Assembly: GCA_016286665.1 (NCBI GenBank)
Contig: JAEETX010000009.1
Span: 1-52,049, forward strand
Source of the DNA: Oscillospiraceae bacterium
Lineage (GTDB): Bacteria > Bacillota > Clostridia > Oscillospirales > Oscillospiraceae
DNA: 52,049 nt
Direction: 5' to 3'
The notes under the pieces are model-generated. The model saw only the letters and a list, made by a program, of their open reading frames with translations, did no database searches and was not told the DNA's origin. Below are positions 1 through 7,646 of the stretch, one piece after another. Position 1 is the first letter of the stretch; each line of letters begins with the position of its first letter. Position numbers and translations under genes: made by a program.

Positions 1-162
1 ACATCTTGCTTGCATCATGTTCCGTCATATTGCCCGAAAATCTTGGCCAATACAGGAAGTATTCCCCGCGATTTTCAGACAATCTGACGAAAATTCTGAC
101 TGCGCAATCTGTGCACCAGAATTGTGCGGTATTGCCTAAACACACAGAAAGAGAGGAAAGCC
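1..162. other. Left-edge intergenic segment, no gene recognised
   Basis: AT-richer leader before cbiK. Because cbiK is a corrinoid gene I looked for the conserved core of a cobalamin riboswitch and did not find it. There is a short inverted repeat (TCAGA-CAA-TCTGA near 75-87) but no convincing promoter or terminator. The short open frames here look like chance readings. Confidence 0.5.
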
Positions 163-945
163 ATGAGCAAGGGATTACTGGTCGTAAGCTTCGGCACCTC
201 CGTCGCCGAAACGAGAAAGAAAACCATTGAGGCGATCGAAGCCGATCTGGCCGCCGCTTTTCCGGAGCGAAAAGCGTATCGCGCGTGGACCAGCAGCATC
301 ATCCGGCGCAAGCTGCGCGGTCTGGGCGAGCTGAACGTGGATTCCGTGGAGGAGGCCATGGATCGGATGTTCTCCGACGGGATCACGGACCTTTTGGTAC
401 AGCCGACGCACATTCTGCCCGGCGGCGAATACGGGAAGATCGTCAATGCGGTCAACGCCGCCGCAGGCGGTCGTTTCTCCCGTCTTCGCCTCGGCAAGCC
501 CCTGATGACCTCGGACGCGGACGTGCAGGCGGTGGCCGCCGTTCTCGAAAAGGAATTCTCCGATGTGGGCGACGGGGAGATGCTGGCGCTCATGGGCCAC
601 GGCAGCGCGGAAGCGAAGACGAATTATTATCTGCTGTTGGCGGAGGCCTTCCGGAAAGACGGATATCCCAATTTCATCGTCGGGACCGTCGAGGAAGAAC
701 CCGGCTTTGCACCCATTCTGACCGCGGCCAGGGAGCGGAAGCCCGAATGCATCCGGCTCCTGCCCTTCATGGTGGTGGCCGGCGACCACGCGCTCAACGA
801 CATGGCGGGCGAAGATGAGGATTCCTGGGCCAGCATGCTGCGCAAGGAAGGCTTCAAGGTGGAATGCATCCTGAAAGGCATGGGCGAATACCCCTCCATC
901 CGGGCGATGATCGCGGAAAAGGCCCGGCGGGCGGAGGCGGAATAA
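163..945 (+). CDS. cbiK: Sirohydrochlorin cobaltochelatase (CbiK)
   Basis: A 260-residue cytosolic class II chelatase that inserts cobalt into sirohydrochlorin in the anaerobic (early-cobalt) branch of B12 synthesis. It begins SKGLLVVSFGTSVAETRKKT, the family's N-terminal strand and loop. The two metal-binding/catalytic histidines expected in CbiK lie in MGHGSAEAKTNYY and in VVAGDHALNDMAGEDEDSW, and PTHILPGGEY is also typical. Length matches the family. The ATG at 163 is preceded by GAGAGGAAAG, so I prefer it to an in-frame start 39 bases upstream. The next gene, 21 bases downstream, makes sirohydrochlorin, so the pair can supply and metallate the same intermediate. Iron insertion for siroheme is a possible alternative activity. 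Confidence 0.93.
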   Translation: MSKGLLVVSFGTSVAETRKKTIEAIEADLAAAFPERKAYRAWTSSIIRRKLRGLGELNVDSVEEAMDRMFSDGITDLLVQPTHILPGGEYGKIVNAVNAAAGGRFSRLRLGKPLMTSDADVQAVAAVLEKEFSDVGDGEMLALMGHGSAEAKTNYYLLLAEAFRKDGYPNFIVGTVEEEPGFAPILTAARERKPECIRLLPFMVVAGDHALNDMAGEDEDSWASMLRKEGFKVECILKGMGEYPSIRAMIAEKARRAEAE

Positions 946-966
946 GCCGCCGAAGAAGGTGACCAC

Positions 967-1431
967 ATGGCGGACTACCCCTATTTCCCCCTGTTTATCG
1001 ACCTGAGCTCGAAAAAGGTCCTGGTGGTGGGCGGCGGAAACATCGCGCTCCGGCGAATCCGGGCGCTTTTGGGCTTCACGGACCGGGTGACGGTCGTCGC
1101 TCCCCGGCTTCACAGCGAGCTGCTCCCCCTGGAAGCGGAGGGCAAAGTGACCGTACTGCGCCGCGCCTATGCTCCCGGCGACGCGGAAGGAGCCGACCTG
1201 GTGCTGGCCGCTACCGACGACCCGGAGGTAAACGAGGCCGTCCATTCGGACTGCAATCGTCTGGGCATTCCCGTGAATGTCAGCAGCGACCGGCACGGCA
1301 GCGACTTCTATTTCCCCGGCATCGCCCGAAAGGGCGGCTATGTGGCCGGGATCACCGCCAGCGGCCACGACCATTCCGGCGCAAAAAAGCTCACGGAAGC
1401 GATCCGTGAGCTGATGGAAAAGCTGGATTGA
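967..1431 (+). CDS. Precorrin-2 dehydrogenase (Met8/CysG N-terminal type)
   Basis: A 154-residue protein carrying only the NAD-binding dehydrogenase part of the siroheme synthase family. It oxidises precorrin-2 to sirohydrochlorin, the substrate of the upstream CbiK. The Rossmann loop is VLVVGGGNIALRRIRALL (residues about 18-35). ADLVLAATDDPEVNEAV and the following PVNVSS-FYFPGI segment are diagnostic. It lacks the C-terminal methyltransferase domain of full CysG, which is normal for Clostridia. It lies 21 bases after cbiK and shares its transcript; a strong hairpin follows the stop. Whether it also chelates a metal, as yeast Met8 does, cannot be decided from sequence. Confidence 0.9.
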   Translation: MADYPYFPLFIDLSSKKVLVVGGGNIALRRIRALLGFTDRVTVVAPRLHSELLPLEAEGKVTVLRRAYAPGDAEGADLVLAATDDPEVNEAVHSDCNRLGIPVNVSSDRHGSDFYFPGIARKGGYVAGITASGHDHSGAKKLTEAIRELMEKLD

Positions 1432-1445
1432 TAGCGGAGACCATG

Positions 1446-1476
1446 AAAGGCAGCCCCGGGTTTCGGGGCTGCCTTT
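1446..1476. terminator. Bidirectional terminator between convergent genes
   Basis: Perfect 13-bp stem AAAGGCAGCCCCG / CGGGGCTGCCTTT with a 5-base loop. It separates the cbiK pair (plus strand) from the acyltransferase (minus strand). The A/T ends give U-rich tails in both directions. Confidence 0.88.
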
Positions 1477-2503
1477 ATACTGCCGCGGTCTTCTTTCTCC
1501 GATATCTGCTCCACAGCTCCGGCACCCAGGCCGTCAGCAGGCTCAATGCGTAGACAAGGACGAAGGTCAGGAGCAGGGTCAGGAAGCTGCGATTGAAGAA
1601 GCTCCAGCGGCGCAGGAGCTTGATGAAAAAGATGTGGGCGAAATACACCGTCATGGCGTGGCGGGAAGCAAAGGCGGAAAAGGCTGGCAATGCGGCGCCT
1701 TTCCCGCAGATTCTCCAGGAAGCCAGCAGCGCCAGGAAGCACAGCGGCGAATAGAGCAGCAGCTGCGGCTTCACGGATTCCAGATTTCCGCAGCGCACCG
1801 AATCCCAGCTGTAAATCAGCGCGAGGGCGGCCGCCGCGGCGCAGAGCGGAAGCGCACGCTTCCGCGCCAATTCCCGGATGCGCGCGAGCCGTTCCTCCGT
1901 GATCGCCATTCCCAGGACAAAGTAGAAAATCCACGGCGGAAAGAGCCGCCAGAGCCGAGGCCGCAGCCAGCGCGGAAGGGGCAGCGGCACATAAAGCGCC
2001 AGAATGCAGAACAGCGTCACCAGGAAGGACACCGCAAGCGTCCACCCCGGCGCCCGGCGCATCAGCCATTTCAGGCCGGGATACAGCAAATACAGCTCCA
2101 GCAGCACCGGCAGGAACCAAAGATGGGAAGCCGCTCCGCCCTTGAGCAGGAGCGCACCGAAAGTAAGGACGCCCTGCTGCGGATGCAGGAGAAAATCACC
2201 GTGATGATCCAACAGAAAATAGAAAAGCGACCAGAGCACATAAGGGACCGCCAGCTTCCGCAGGCGGTAAATCCAGAAATCCGGCAGCTTCATCGGCCGC
2301 TTGCTGAGGCCGAGACCCAGGCCGGAAAGCAGGAAGAATACCGGCACGGCAAAGCGGGTGATCTGGTTGGCAAGGAGCGACGGGCTTACGCCCAGCAACG
2401 TCAGCTGGGAATACCTGGAGACATAGATGCTGGAGGTATGGAGCAGAACGACGCCGGCGGCGGAAACCGTCCGCACCCAATCCAGGTCCTCATGGCGCGC
2501 CAC
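1475..2503 (-). CDS. Acyltransferase family 3 membrane protein (WecH/OafA-like)
   Basis: Integral membrane acyltransferase of the family that O-acetylates cell-surface polysaccharides. About ten hydrophobic segments can be seen. The N-terminal signature is LDWVRTVSAAGVVLLHTSS, with the conserved Arg and His at the first membrane helix, followed by FAVPVFFLLSGLGL and, later, ASHLWFLPVLLELY. The frame stays open well upstream, but I place the start at a GTG (2501-2503) because AAAGGGGGG lies just before it and because the ATG at 2573-2575 sits only a few bases from the -10 box, so it would be outside the transcript. That gives 342 residues, normal for the family. Acceptor and acyl donor are unknown. 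It lies downstream of queA on the same strand but has its own promoter. Confidence 0.85.
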   Translation of the reverse strand: MARHEDLDWVRTVSAAGVVLLHTSSIYVSRYSQLTLLGVSPSLLANQITRFAVPVFFLLSGLGLGLSKRPMKLPDFWIYRLRKLAVPYVLWSLFYFLLDHHGDFLLHPQQGVLTFGALLLKGGAASHLWFLPVLLELYLLYPGLKWLMRRAPGWTLAVSFLVTLFCILALYVPLPLPRWLRPRLWRLFPPWIFYFVLGMAITEERLARIRELARKRALPLCAAAAALALIYSWDSVRCGNLESVKPQLLLYSPLCFLALLASWRICGKGAALPAFSAFASRHAMTVYFAHIFFIKLLRRWSFFNRSFLTLLLTFVLVYALSLLTAWVPELWSRYRRKKTAAV

Positions 2504-2561
2504 GGGCCGTTCCCCCCTTTCTTCTCTGCGCAATTCATCCGATGGAAGCCTCTGTTTGTTT

Positions 2562-2605
2562 ACAATTGTCGGCATTATTCTAGCACGTGCAGTAACAATT
2601 GTCAA
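2562..2605 (-). promoter_or_regulatory. Promoter of the acyltransferase with duplicated operator-like box
   Basis: On the minus strand, TTGACA (2600-2605), a 17-base spacer and TAGAAT (2577-2582) form a near-consensus sigma-A promoter. The palindrome ACAATTGT occurs twice, at 2562-2569 and 2595-2602, in the shared context GACAATTGTWA, with centres 33 bases apart (about three helix turns). One copy overlaps the -35 element and the other covers the region just after the start site. This is the geometry of a repressor operator; a MarR-like regulator is a guess. Confidence 0.72.
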
Positions 2606-2622
2606 CAGGAACGGAAAGAAAA

Positions 2623-3645
2623 TCAGTGAATCAACATGGCGTCCCCGAAGGAAAAGAAACGATAGCGCATTTCCACTGCGGTACGGTAAGCTTCCAGCAC
2701 GTGTTCGCGCCCCGCCAGCGCGCTTACGAGCATGATCAGGGTGCTCTCCGGCAGGTGGAAATTGGTGATGAGGGCGTCCACGCATTTGAAATGATATCCG
2801 GGATAGATGAAAATATTCACCCAGTCCGCAAAAGGCCGGACCATGCCCTGTTCATCGGCTACGGCTTCCAGCGTGCGGCAGGAGGTGGTGCCCACCGAGA
2901 CGATCCTCCGCCCTTCCCGCCTGGCGGCGTTGATTTTCTCCGCCGTCTCCCCGGGGATCATGCAGAATTCCGAGTGCATCTCATGGCCCTCGATTTCCGC
3001 CTCCTTCACCGGGCGGAAGGTGCCCAGTCCCACGTGGAGCGTGACATAGCAAAGCTCAACGCCCTTGTTTTGCAGCTCCGCCAGGAGCGAGGGGGTAAAG
3101 TGCAGTCCCGCCGTCGGGGCGGCGGCGGAGCCGGGGCTGCGGGCATAGACCGTCTGATACCGCTCCGGGTCCTTCAGCTCCGCCTTGATATAGGGCGGAA
3201 GCGGCACCCGGCCCAGGCGCTCCAGCACCTCCAGAAAAATGCCTTCATAAGTGAAGCGGATGCGCTTGTTCCCGTCGCTGACGGCCTCCACCACTTCCCC
3301 GCTCAGCTCCCCATCGCCGAAAAAGAGCTTTGTGCCCACGGGGGTCTTGCGTCCGGGCCGGGTCAGGCATTCCCAGACGCCGCCGCCCAGGTCCGTCAGC
3401 AGCAGCACCTCCACGGCGCCGCCGGTGGCCCTGCGGCCGATCAGCCGGGCGGGGAGAACGCGGGAATCGTTCATGACCAGGCAGTCCCCCGCCTTCAGAT
3501 ACGACGGCAGCTGAGAAAATACGCTGTGGCCGATCTCCCCCGTCGCCTTATCCAGCAGCATGAGCCGGGAGGAATCCCGCTTTTCCAGAGGCGTCTGGGC
3601 GATCAGCTCCTCCGGGAGATCATAGTAAAAATCGCTGGTCTTCAC
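2623..3645 (-). CDS. queA: tRNA preQ1(34) S-adenosylmethionine ribosyltransferase-isomerase QueA
   Basis: A 340-residue cytosolic enzyme that transfers and isomerises the ribosyl part of SAM onto preQ1 in tRNA, giving epoxyqueuosine. The N-terminus KTSDFYYDLPEELIAQTP and the internal CLVMNDSRVLPARL, SAAAPTAGLHFT and TLHVGLGTFRPV are characteristic of QueA, and the length fits. The start is GTG; the upstream spoIID-like gene ends inside it (GTGA overlap), so the two are probably translationally coupled. No tgt or other queuosine gene is present in the window. Confidence 0.96.
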   Translation of the reverse strand: MKTSDFYYDLPEELIAQTPLEKRDSSRLMLLDKATGEIGHSVFSQLPSYLKAGDCLVMNDSRVLPARLIGRRATGGAVEVLLLTDLGGGVWECLTRPGRKTPVGTKLFFGDGELSGEVVEAVSDGNKRIRFTYEGIFLEVLERLGRVPLPPYIKAELKDPERYQTVYARSPGSAAAPTAGLHFTPSLLAELQNKGVELCYVTLHVGLGTFRPVKEAEIEGHEMHSEFCMIPGETAEKINAARREGRRIVSVGTTSCRTLEAVADEQGMVRPFADWVNIFIYPGYHFKCVDALITNFHLPESTLIMLVSALAGREHVLEAYRTAVEMRYRFFSFGDAMLIH

Positions 3646-5318
3646 CCTACATCCACCCCGCTGTAATAGAACTTGAGAATCTCGTCATAGGTAAAGCCCA
3701 ACTCCGCCATCGCCTTGGCCCCGTATTGGCTCATGCCCACGTTGTGGCCCCAGCCGGAACCCGAAACCAGGAATCGATCCGATGTGACCGCCTGGCCGCT
3801 GCCGTTGAGGGGCACGGTCTCCGTTCCGGCAGCGGTGATGACGGTCAGGCTGCCTCTTTCCCCGATGCTGCGCACCTGCCCGCTGCCGTCCACCGCGCAG
3901 AGCGCGTCGTTGTCGGAAATCCGGGTGTCCGTACCGTTGACGCAGAGGAATGCCTGCTCCGCGTCGGCGTCCGTCACCGTGAAGCGCTGACTGTGGATGA
4001 TGCGGTTGTAGGTCTGGCTGTTGAGGATGGTGGATGCGCGGCTTCGGGAGAAGGTCCAGCTGACGCCGGCGCTGTCCGTGAACCGGAGGGAAAGGATATT
4101 GCCCACCTCCGTATAGGTGGGGGTGACGCTGACGATATGGGCGCATTTATACCCCTTGTTCTGCAAAATCCAGGTGATCTCGTCGGCGGTATAGACATAG
4201 GACCAGTGCTCATAGCCGGTCGTCACGTGGCTTTCATAGGGGTCGCGCACGCCCTTCAGATAGGGGATCGCCTCATAGAAGACGTTTTCCGAGTTCTCGG
4301 TGGCGCCGCCGTCGCAGGAATGATAGAATGTATCGGCATACGCGCCGTCATAGGTCACGTAGACGCCGGAGGTGTCCCTTACGGCCTCCTCACAGTCCGG
4401 CGCATTCACATTCACGCCCAGGTAAGCCTGGCAGCAGGTGGTGTTGCACAGGTCGAAGCCGCTGCTCTCATGCTTGTGCAGCTGGGAGGCGGCATAGGTC
4501 CGGGCGGAGACCGCCTGGGCCTTCAGCGCTTCCAGGGGCCAGCTTGGGCTCATTTCATAGGGTACGACGCCGCAGACATAGTCGTCCATTTCCAGGACGT
4601 TGACCACCGTCAGATTTCCCCCGTCCCGCCGGGTATAGCGGAAGCCGCCGTAATACTTGTAGCCCCGGAACCAGGTAATGGGCCGTTCACCCGACGCGTC
4701 CGGCTGCGGCATGACGCCCAGGGAGGTTTCCGTGCCGCCGTCAAACTGGAAAATGACCCGATCCGTTCCGGTGACCACCACGGTGACGCAGCGGCTGGAG
4801 GCGGTCACGGCGGCGCCGTAGACGCCGCGGGAGGCGGCGGCGCTTTCCGCGGCGGACTGGCTGAGATAGCTGCCGCAGAAGGCATACCATGTCCCGTTCA
4901 TAAAGCCGACGTAGCCGTCCGAATAGGCGGAAGCCTCCTCCATCGCTTCCTCGCAGCTGTCATAGCTCCCAAGTCGGATGTGATAGCAGCCGACCCGGAT
5001 ATTGTCGGAAGAGCCCTGGGAAACATACTGGCCGCCCACATAGTACAGGCTCCAGTCCTTCAGCATGCTGATGGCCCTTTCCTCCGTGCGCATCAGCGGC
5101 ACGAACTGAAGGTCCCTGTCGAAATAGCCCAGCATATAGCCGCTGCCTGTATAATTGAGGAGGTTGGCTCCCTCCAGCGCCCGATCACCCCAGTAGAGGC
5201 CCACCCGGATATAGGGCGCCGGGTCCTCCGTGTCCTCCGCGGCAGAGGGCAGACCCAGCAGGAGGCAGACCAAAAGGAGAAGCAGCGCACGCCTGAGCTT
5301 GTCCATTCTGTGTATCAT
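3642..5318 (-). CDS. SpoIID/LytB-domain secreted protein (peptidoglycan lytic enzyme)
   Basis: A 558-residue protein with an N-terminal signal segment (LRRALLLLLVCLLLGLPSAA). Residues about 90-190 hold two repeats (YHIRLGSYDSCEEAMEEA; WYAFCGSYLSQSAAESAA) resembling SPOR peptidoglycan-binding units. The C-terminal half is a SpoIID domain: CGVVPYEMSPSWPLEALKAQ contains the Glu known as catalytic in SpoIID. It is followed by a His/Cys cluster (HKHESSGFDLCNTTCC) where the Clostridioides difficile enzyme binds zinc, and near the end by SGWGHNVGMSQYGAKAM. SpoIID cleaves glycan strands during engulfment, but SpoIID-like lytic proteins also act in vegetative cells, and this one has no DMP partners nearby. 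The ATG at 5318 follows GAGGATCAA. It overlaps queA by 4 bases. Confidence 0.88.
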   Translation of the reverse strand: MIHRMDKLRRALLLLLVCLLLGLPSAAEDTEDPAPYIRVGLYWGDRALEGANLLNYTGSGYMLGYFDRDLQFVPLMRTEERAISMLKDWSLYYVGGQYVSQGSSDNIRVGCYHIRLGSYDSCEEAMEEASAYSDGYVGFMNGTWYAFCGSYLSQSAAESAAASRGVYGAAVTASSRCVTVVVTGTDRVIFQFDGGTETSLGVMPQPDASGERPITWFRGYKYYGGFRYTRRDGGNLTVVNVLEMDDYVCGVVPYEMSPSWPLEALKAQAVSARTYAASQLHKHESSGFDLCNTTCCQAYLGVNVNAPDCEEAVRDTSGVYVTYDGAYADTFYHSCDGGATENSENVFYEAIPYLKGVRDPYESHVTTGYEHWSYVYTADEITWILQNKGYKCAHIVSVTPTYTEVGNILSLRFTDSAGVSWTFSRSRASTILNSQTYNRIIHSQRFTVTDADAEQAFLCVNGTDTRISDNDALCAVDGSGQVRSIGERGSLTVITAAGTETVPLNGSGQAVTSDRFLVSGSGWGHNVGMSQYGAKAMAELGFTYDEILKFYYSGVDVG

Positions 5319-5381
5319 TTGATCCTCGTCGTCCGGTTGTTGAAATAGGGAAAGATTCTCACGGTAATTTGCCTCGCCGCC

Positions 5382-5411
5382 TTGACTTTCCGTGTATGGC
5401 GGTGCTATTAT
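5382..5411 (+). promoter_or_regulatory. Predicted promoter of asd
   Basis: TTGACT (5382-5387), an 18-base spacer and TATTAT (5406-5411). This would give a leader of roughly 110 bases before asd, too short for a lysine riboswitch; I saw no riboswitch core in it. Confidence 0.55.
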
Positions 5412-5530
5412 ACACTATATTTTTCAACGCAGCTTGGCGGTGCAGGCAAATCGATTTTATGATTATACAATGATTTCCTTCATTCGGCAAGATGCAAATA
5501 ACCCCATAGGGTGAAAAAGGAGCGATTGCT

Positions 5531-6607
5531 ATGAAGAAGTACAAGGTCGGCGTCATCGGCGCTACCGGCATGGTAGGCCAGCGTTTCGTAACTCTGATGC
5601 AGGGTCACCCCTGGTTCACCCTGACCGTGGTGGCCGCCAGTCCCCGCAGCGCGGGCAAGCGCTATGGGGATGTGATGGAAGGCCGCTGGCAGCTGGAGAC
5701 TCCCCTGCCCGACTGCGCCAGGGACCTGATCATCATGGACGCTGCCGCCGACGCGGAAAAGATCGCCGGGATGGTAGATTTTGTTTTCTCCGCCGTGGAC
5801 ATGAAAAAGGAGGAAATCCAGGCCCTGGAGGAAAGGTATGCAAAGCTGGAGTGCCCCGTGGTCTCCAACAACAGCGCCCATCGCTGGACGTCGGACGTGC
5901 CCATGGTGGTACCGGAAATCAATCCGGAGCATATCCTTGTGATTGAGAGCCAGCGGAAGCGGCTGGGCACAAAGCGCGGCTTCATCGCCGTCAAGTCCAA
6001 CTGCTCCCTTCAGAGCTATGTCCCCGCCCTGAACCCCCTGCGGGATTTCGGCCTGGAGAAGGTGCTGGTCTGCACCTATCAGGCGATTTCCGGCGCGGGC
6101 AAGACCTTCGAGACCTGGCCGGAGATGGTGGACAACGTGATCCCCTATATCGGCGGCGAGGAAGAGAAATCCGAGAAGGAACCCATGAAGCTCTGGGGCA
6201 AGGTGGAGGGCGGCGTGATCGTCAACGCCGAAAAACCCGCCATCACCGCCCAGTGCCTGCGGGTGCCGGTTTCCAACGGCCATATGGCAGCCGTGTTCGC
6301 GTCCTTCCGGGAGAAGCCCTCCAAGGAGGAGATCCTGAAGCGCTGGGCGGAATTCAAGGGCCGTCCCCAGGAGCTGCAGCTTCCCACCGCGCCGAAGCAG
6401 TTCCTCCACTACTTCACGGAGGACAACATGCCCCAGACCAAGCTCCACCGCAACCTGGAAAACGGGATGGCCGTTTCCGTCGGCCGGCTGCGTGAGGACA
6501 CCCAGTACGACTACAAGTTCGTCTGCCTGAGCCACAACACCCTGCGGGGTGCTGCCGGCGGCGCTGTGCTGCTGGCGGAGCTGCTCTGCGCGGAGAATTA
6601 TATCTGA
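5531..6607 (+). CDS. asd: Aspartate-semialdehyde dehydrogenase
   Basis: A 358-residue cytosolic enzyme reducing aspartyl-4-phosphate to aspartate-4-semialdehyde with NADPH, the branch point to lysine/diaminopimelate, threonine and methionine. The nucleotide loop is VGVIGATGMVGQRFV (residues 5-19). The catalytic Cys is in AVKSNCSLQSYVP. The QAISGAGKTFETWPEM and PVSNGHMAAVFASF segments place it in the archaeal/fungal-type branch of ASADH, common in Clostridia, rather than the E. coli type. AAAGGAG precedes the ATG. dapA, which consumes the product, follows after a hairpin. Confidence 0.95.
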   Translation: MKKYKVGVIGATGMVGQRFVTLMQGHPWFTLTVVAASPRSAGKRYGDVMEGRWQLETPLPDCARDLIIMDAAADAEKIAGMVDFVFSAVDMKKEEIQALEERYAKLECPVVSNNSAHRWTSDVPMVVPEINPEHILVIESQRKRLGTKRGFIAVKSNCSLQSYVPALNPLRDFGLEKVLVCTYQAISGAGKTFETWPEMVDNVIPYIGGEEEKSEKEPMKLWGKVEGGVIVNAEKPAITAQCLRVPVSNGHMAAVFASFREKPSKEEILKRWAEFKGRPQELQLPTAPKQFLHYFTEDNMPQTKLHRNLENGMAVSVGRLREDTQYDYKFVCLSHNTLRGAAGGAVLLAELLCAENYI

Positions 6608-6628
6608 TACGCTCTTGCCGAAGACACC

Positions 6629-6666
6629 GGGGACCGGGACGTGGATCGCGTCCCGGTCCTCTTTTA
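6629..6666 (+). terminator. Intrinsic terminator or attenuator between asd and dapA
   Basis: GGACCGGGACG (6631-6641), loop TGGATCG and CGTCCCGGTCC (6649-6659) form an 11-bp perfect stem followed by TCTTTTATT. dapA begins only 28 bases later and I see no clear promoter in between, so this may reduce rather than abolish read-through. Confidence 0.75.
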
Positions 6667-6693
6667 TTCATTGATCGGAAAGGAGGAATCCCT

Positions 6694-7581
6694 TTGAAGG
6701 AAACCGTATTCACCGGCTGCGCTGCGGCGCTGGTAACGCCCTTTCGCAGCGGCGAAGTGGATTTCGCGGCGCTGGACAGACTGATGGAAATGCAGATCAG
6801 CGCCGGCTGCGGCGCCGTGGCGGTATGCGCCACCACGGGAGAGAGCGCCGTGCTCTCCTACCCGGAGCACAAGGCCATCGTCAGCGAAGCCGTGCGAAGC
6901 GCATCCGGCCGCATTCCCGTGATCGCCGGGGCCGGCAGCAACAGCACGGACCACGCCCTCACCCTGATGAAGCAGGCGGAGGACGCCGGAGCGGATGCGC
7001 TGCTGATGGTGACGCCTTACTACAATAAGACCTCCCAGGCAGGGCTCATCCGGCACTTCACCTATCTTGCCGACCGGGCGGAAAAGCCCATCCTGCTGTA
7101 CGACGTACCTTCCCGCACCGGCATGACCATCGCGCCGGAGACTCTGGCGGAGCTGAGCCGGCACCCCCGGATCGCCGGCATCAAGGCCGCAGGCACCGAC
7201 CTGGACGCCATCTCCCGCGCCATGCGCCTTTGCCCCTCGGATTTCAGTTTTTACAGCGGCAACGATTCCCTCACCCTGCCCCTCATGGCGCTGGGCGCAA
7301 AGGGCGTCATATCCGTCTGCGCAAATCTGGTGCCGGAAGCCATGAGTGAGCTGACGCGCCTGTGCCTCGCCGGCAGTTACCGGGAAGCCGCTGCGCTCCA
7401 TTATGCTTATCTGGACCTGATGGAGGCCCTGTTCACGGATGTGAATCCCATTCCCGTCAAGGCGGCCATGGCCGCTGCCGGGCTCTGCTCCGGCGAGCTG
7501 CGCCTGCCGCTGACGGAGCTCAGCCGTGAAAAGCAGGCGCAGCTGACCGACCTCCTGCGGCGCTACGGCCTGGCGGCCTGA
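6694..7581 (+). CDS. dapA: 4-hydroxy-tetrahydrodipicolinate synthase
   Basis: A 295-residue TIM-barrel aldolase that condenses pyruvate with aspartate semialdehyde, the first committed step of lysine and meso-diaminopimelate synthesis. Seen: CATTGESAVLS (the TTGES pyruvate-binding loop, residues about 43-53), TPYYNKTSQAG, LYDVPSRTGM with the catalytic Tyr, and the Schiff-base Lys in IAGIKAAGTDLDAI. The start is TTG at 6694 with AAAGGAGG a few bases upstream; no ATG fits better. It uses the product of asd immediately upstream. Confidence 0.96.
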   Translation: MKETVFTGCAAALVTPFRSGEVDFAALDRLMEMQISAGCGAVAVCATTGESAVLSYPEHKAIVSEAVRSASGRIPVIAGAGSNSTDHALTLMKQAEDAGADALLMVTPYYNKTSQAGLIRHFTYLADRAEKPILLYDVPSRTGMTIAPETLAELSRHPRIAGIKAAGTDLDAISRAMRLCPSDFSFYSGNDSLTLPLMALGAKGVISVCANLVPEAMSELTRLCLAGSYREAAALHYAYLDLMEALFTDVNPIPVKAAMAAAGLCSGELRLPLTELSREKQAQLTDLLRRYGLAA

Positions 7582-7594
7582 AGCATCCCCCGCA

Positions 7595-7628
7595 GAAAAA
7601 ACGCCCGCTGTGTTGAACACAGCGGGCG
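7595..7628 (-). terminator. Terminator of the EF-G-like gene
   Basis: CGCCCGCTGTGT / ACACAGCGGGCG is a 12-bp perfect stem with a TGA loop. On the minus strand it is followed by TTTTTT (plus-strand A run ending at 7601), so it stops transcription of the GTPase gene. The plus-strand U-tract after dapA is weak. Confidence 0.88.
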
Positions 7629-7646
7629 AACGGGTTTCCGGAGGGA

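Noticed and set aside
1-162. Cobalamin riboswitch before cbiK
   Set aside because: I searched for the conserved core and flanking stems and did not see them; the visible leader is also short and may be cut by the window edge.
2573-2785. Longer acyltransferase starting at the ATG at 2575 or upstream
   Set aside because: The ATG lies only a few bases from the -10 box and has no ribosome site; upstream residues overlap queA and are not family-like.
5412-5530. Lysine riboswitch before asd
   Set aside because: The leader after the predicted promoter is about 110 bases, too short, and no core motif is visible.
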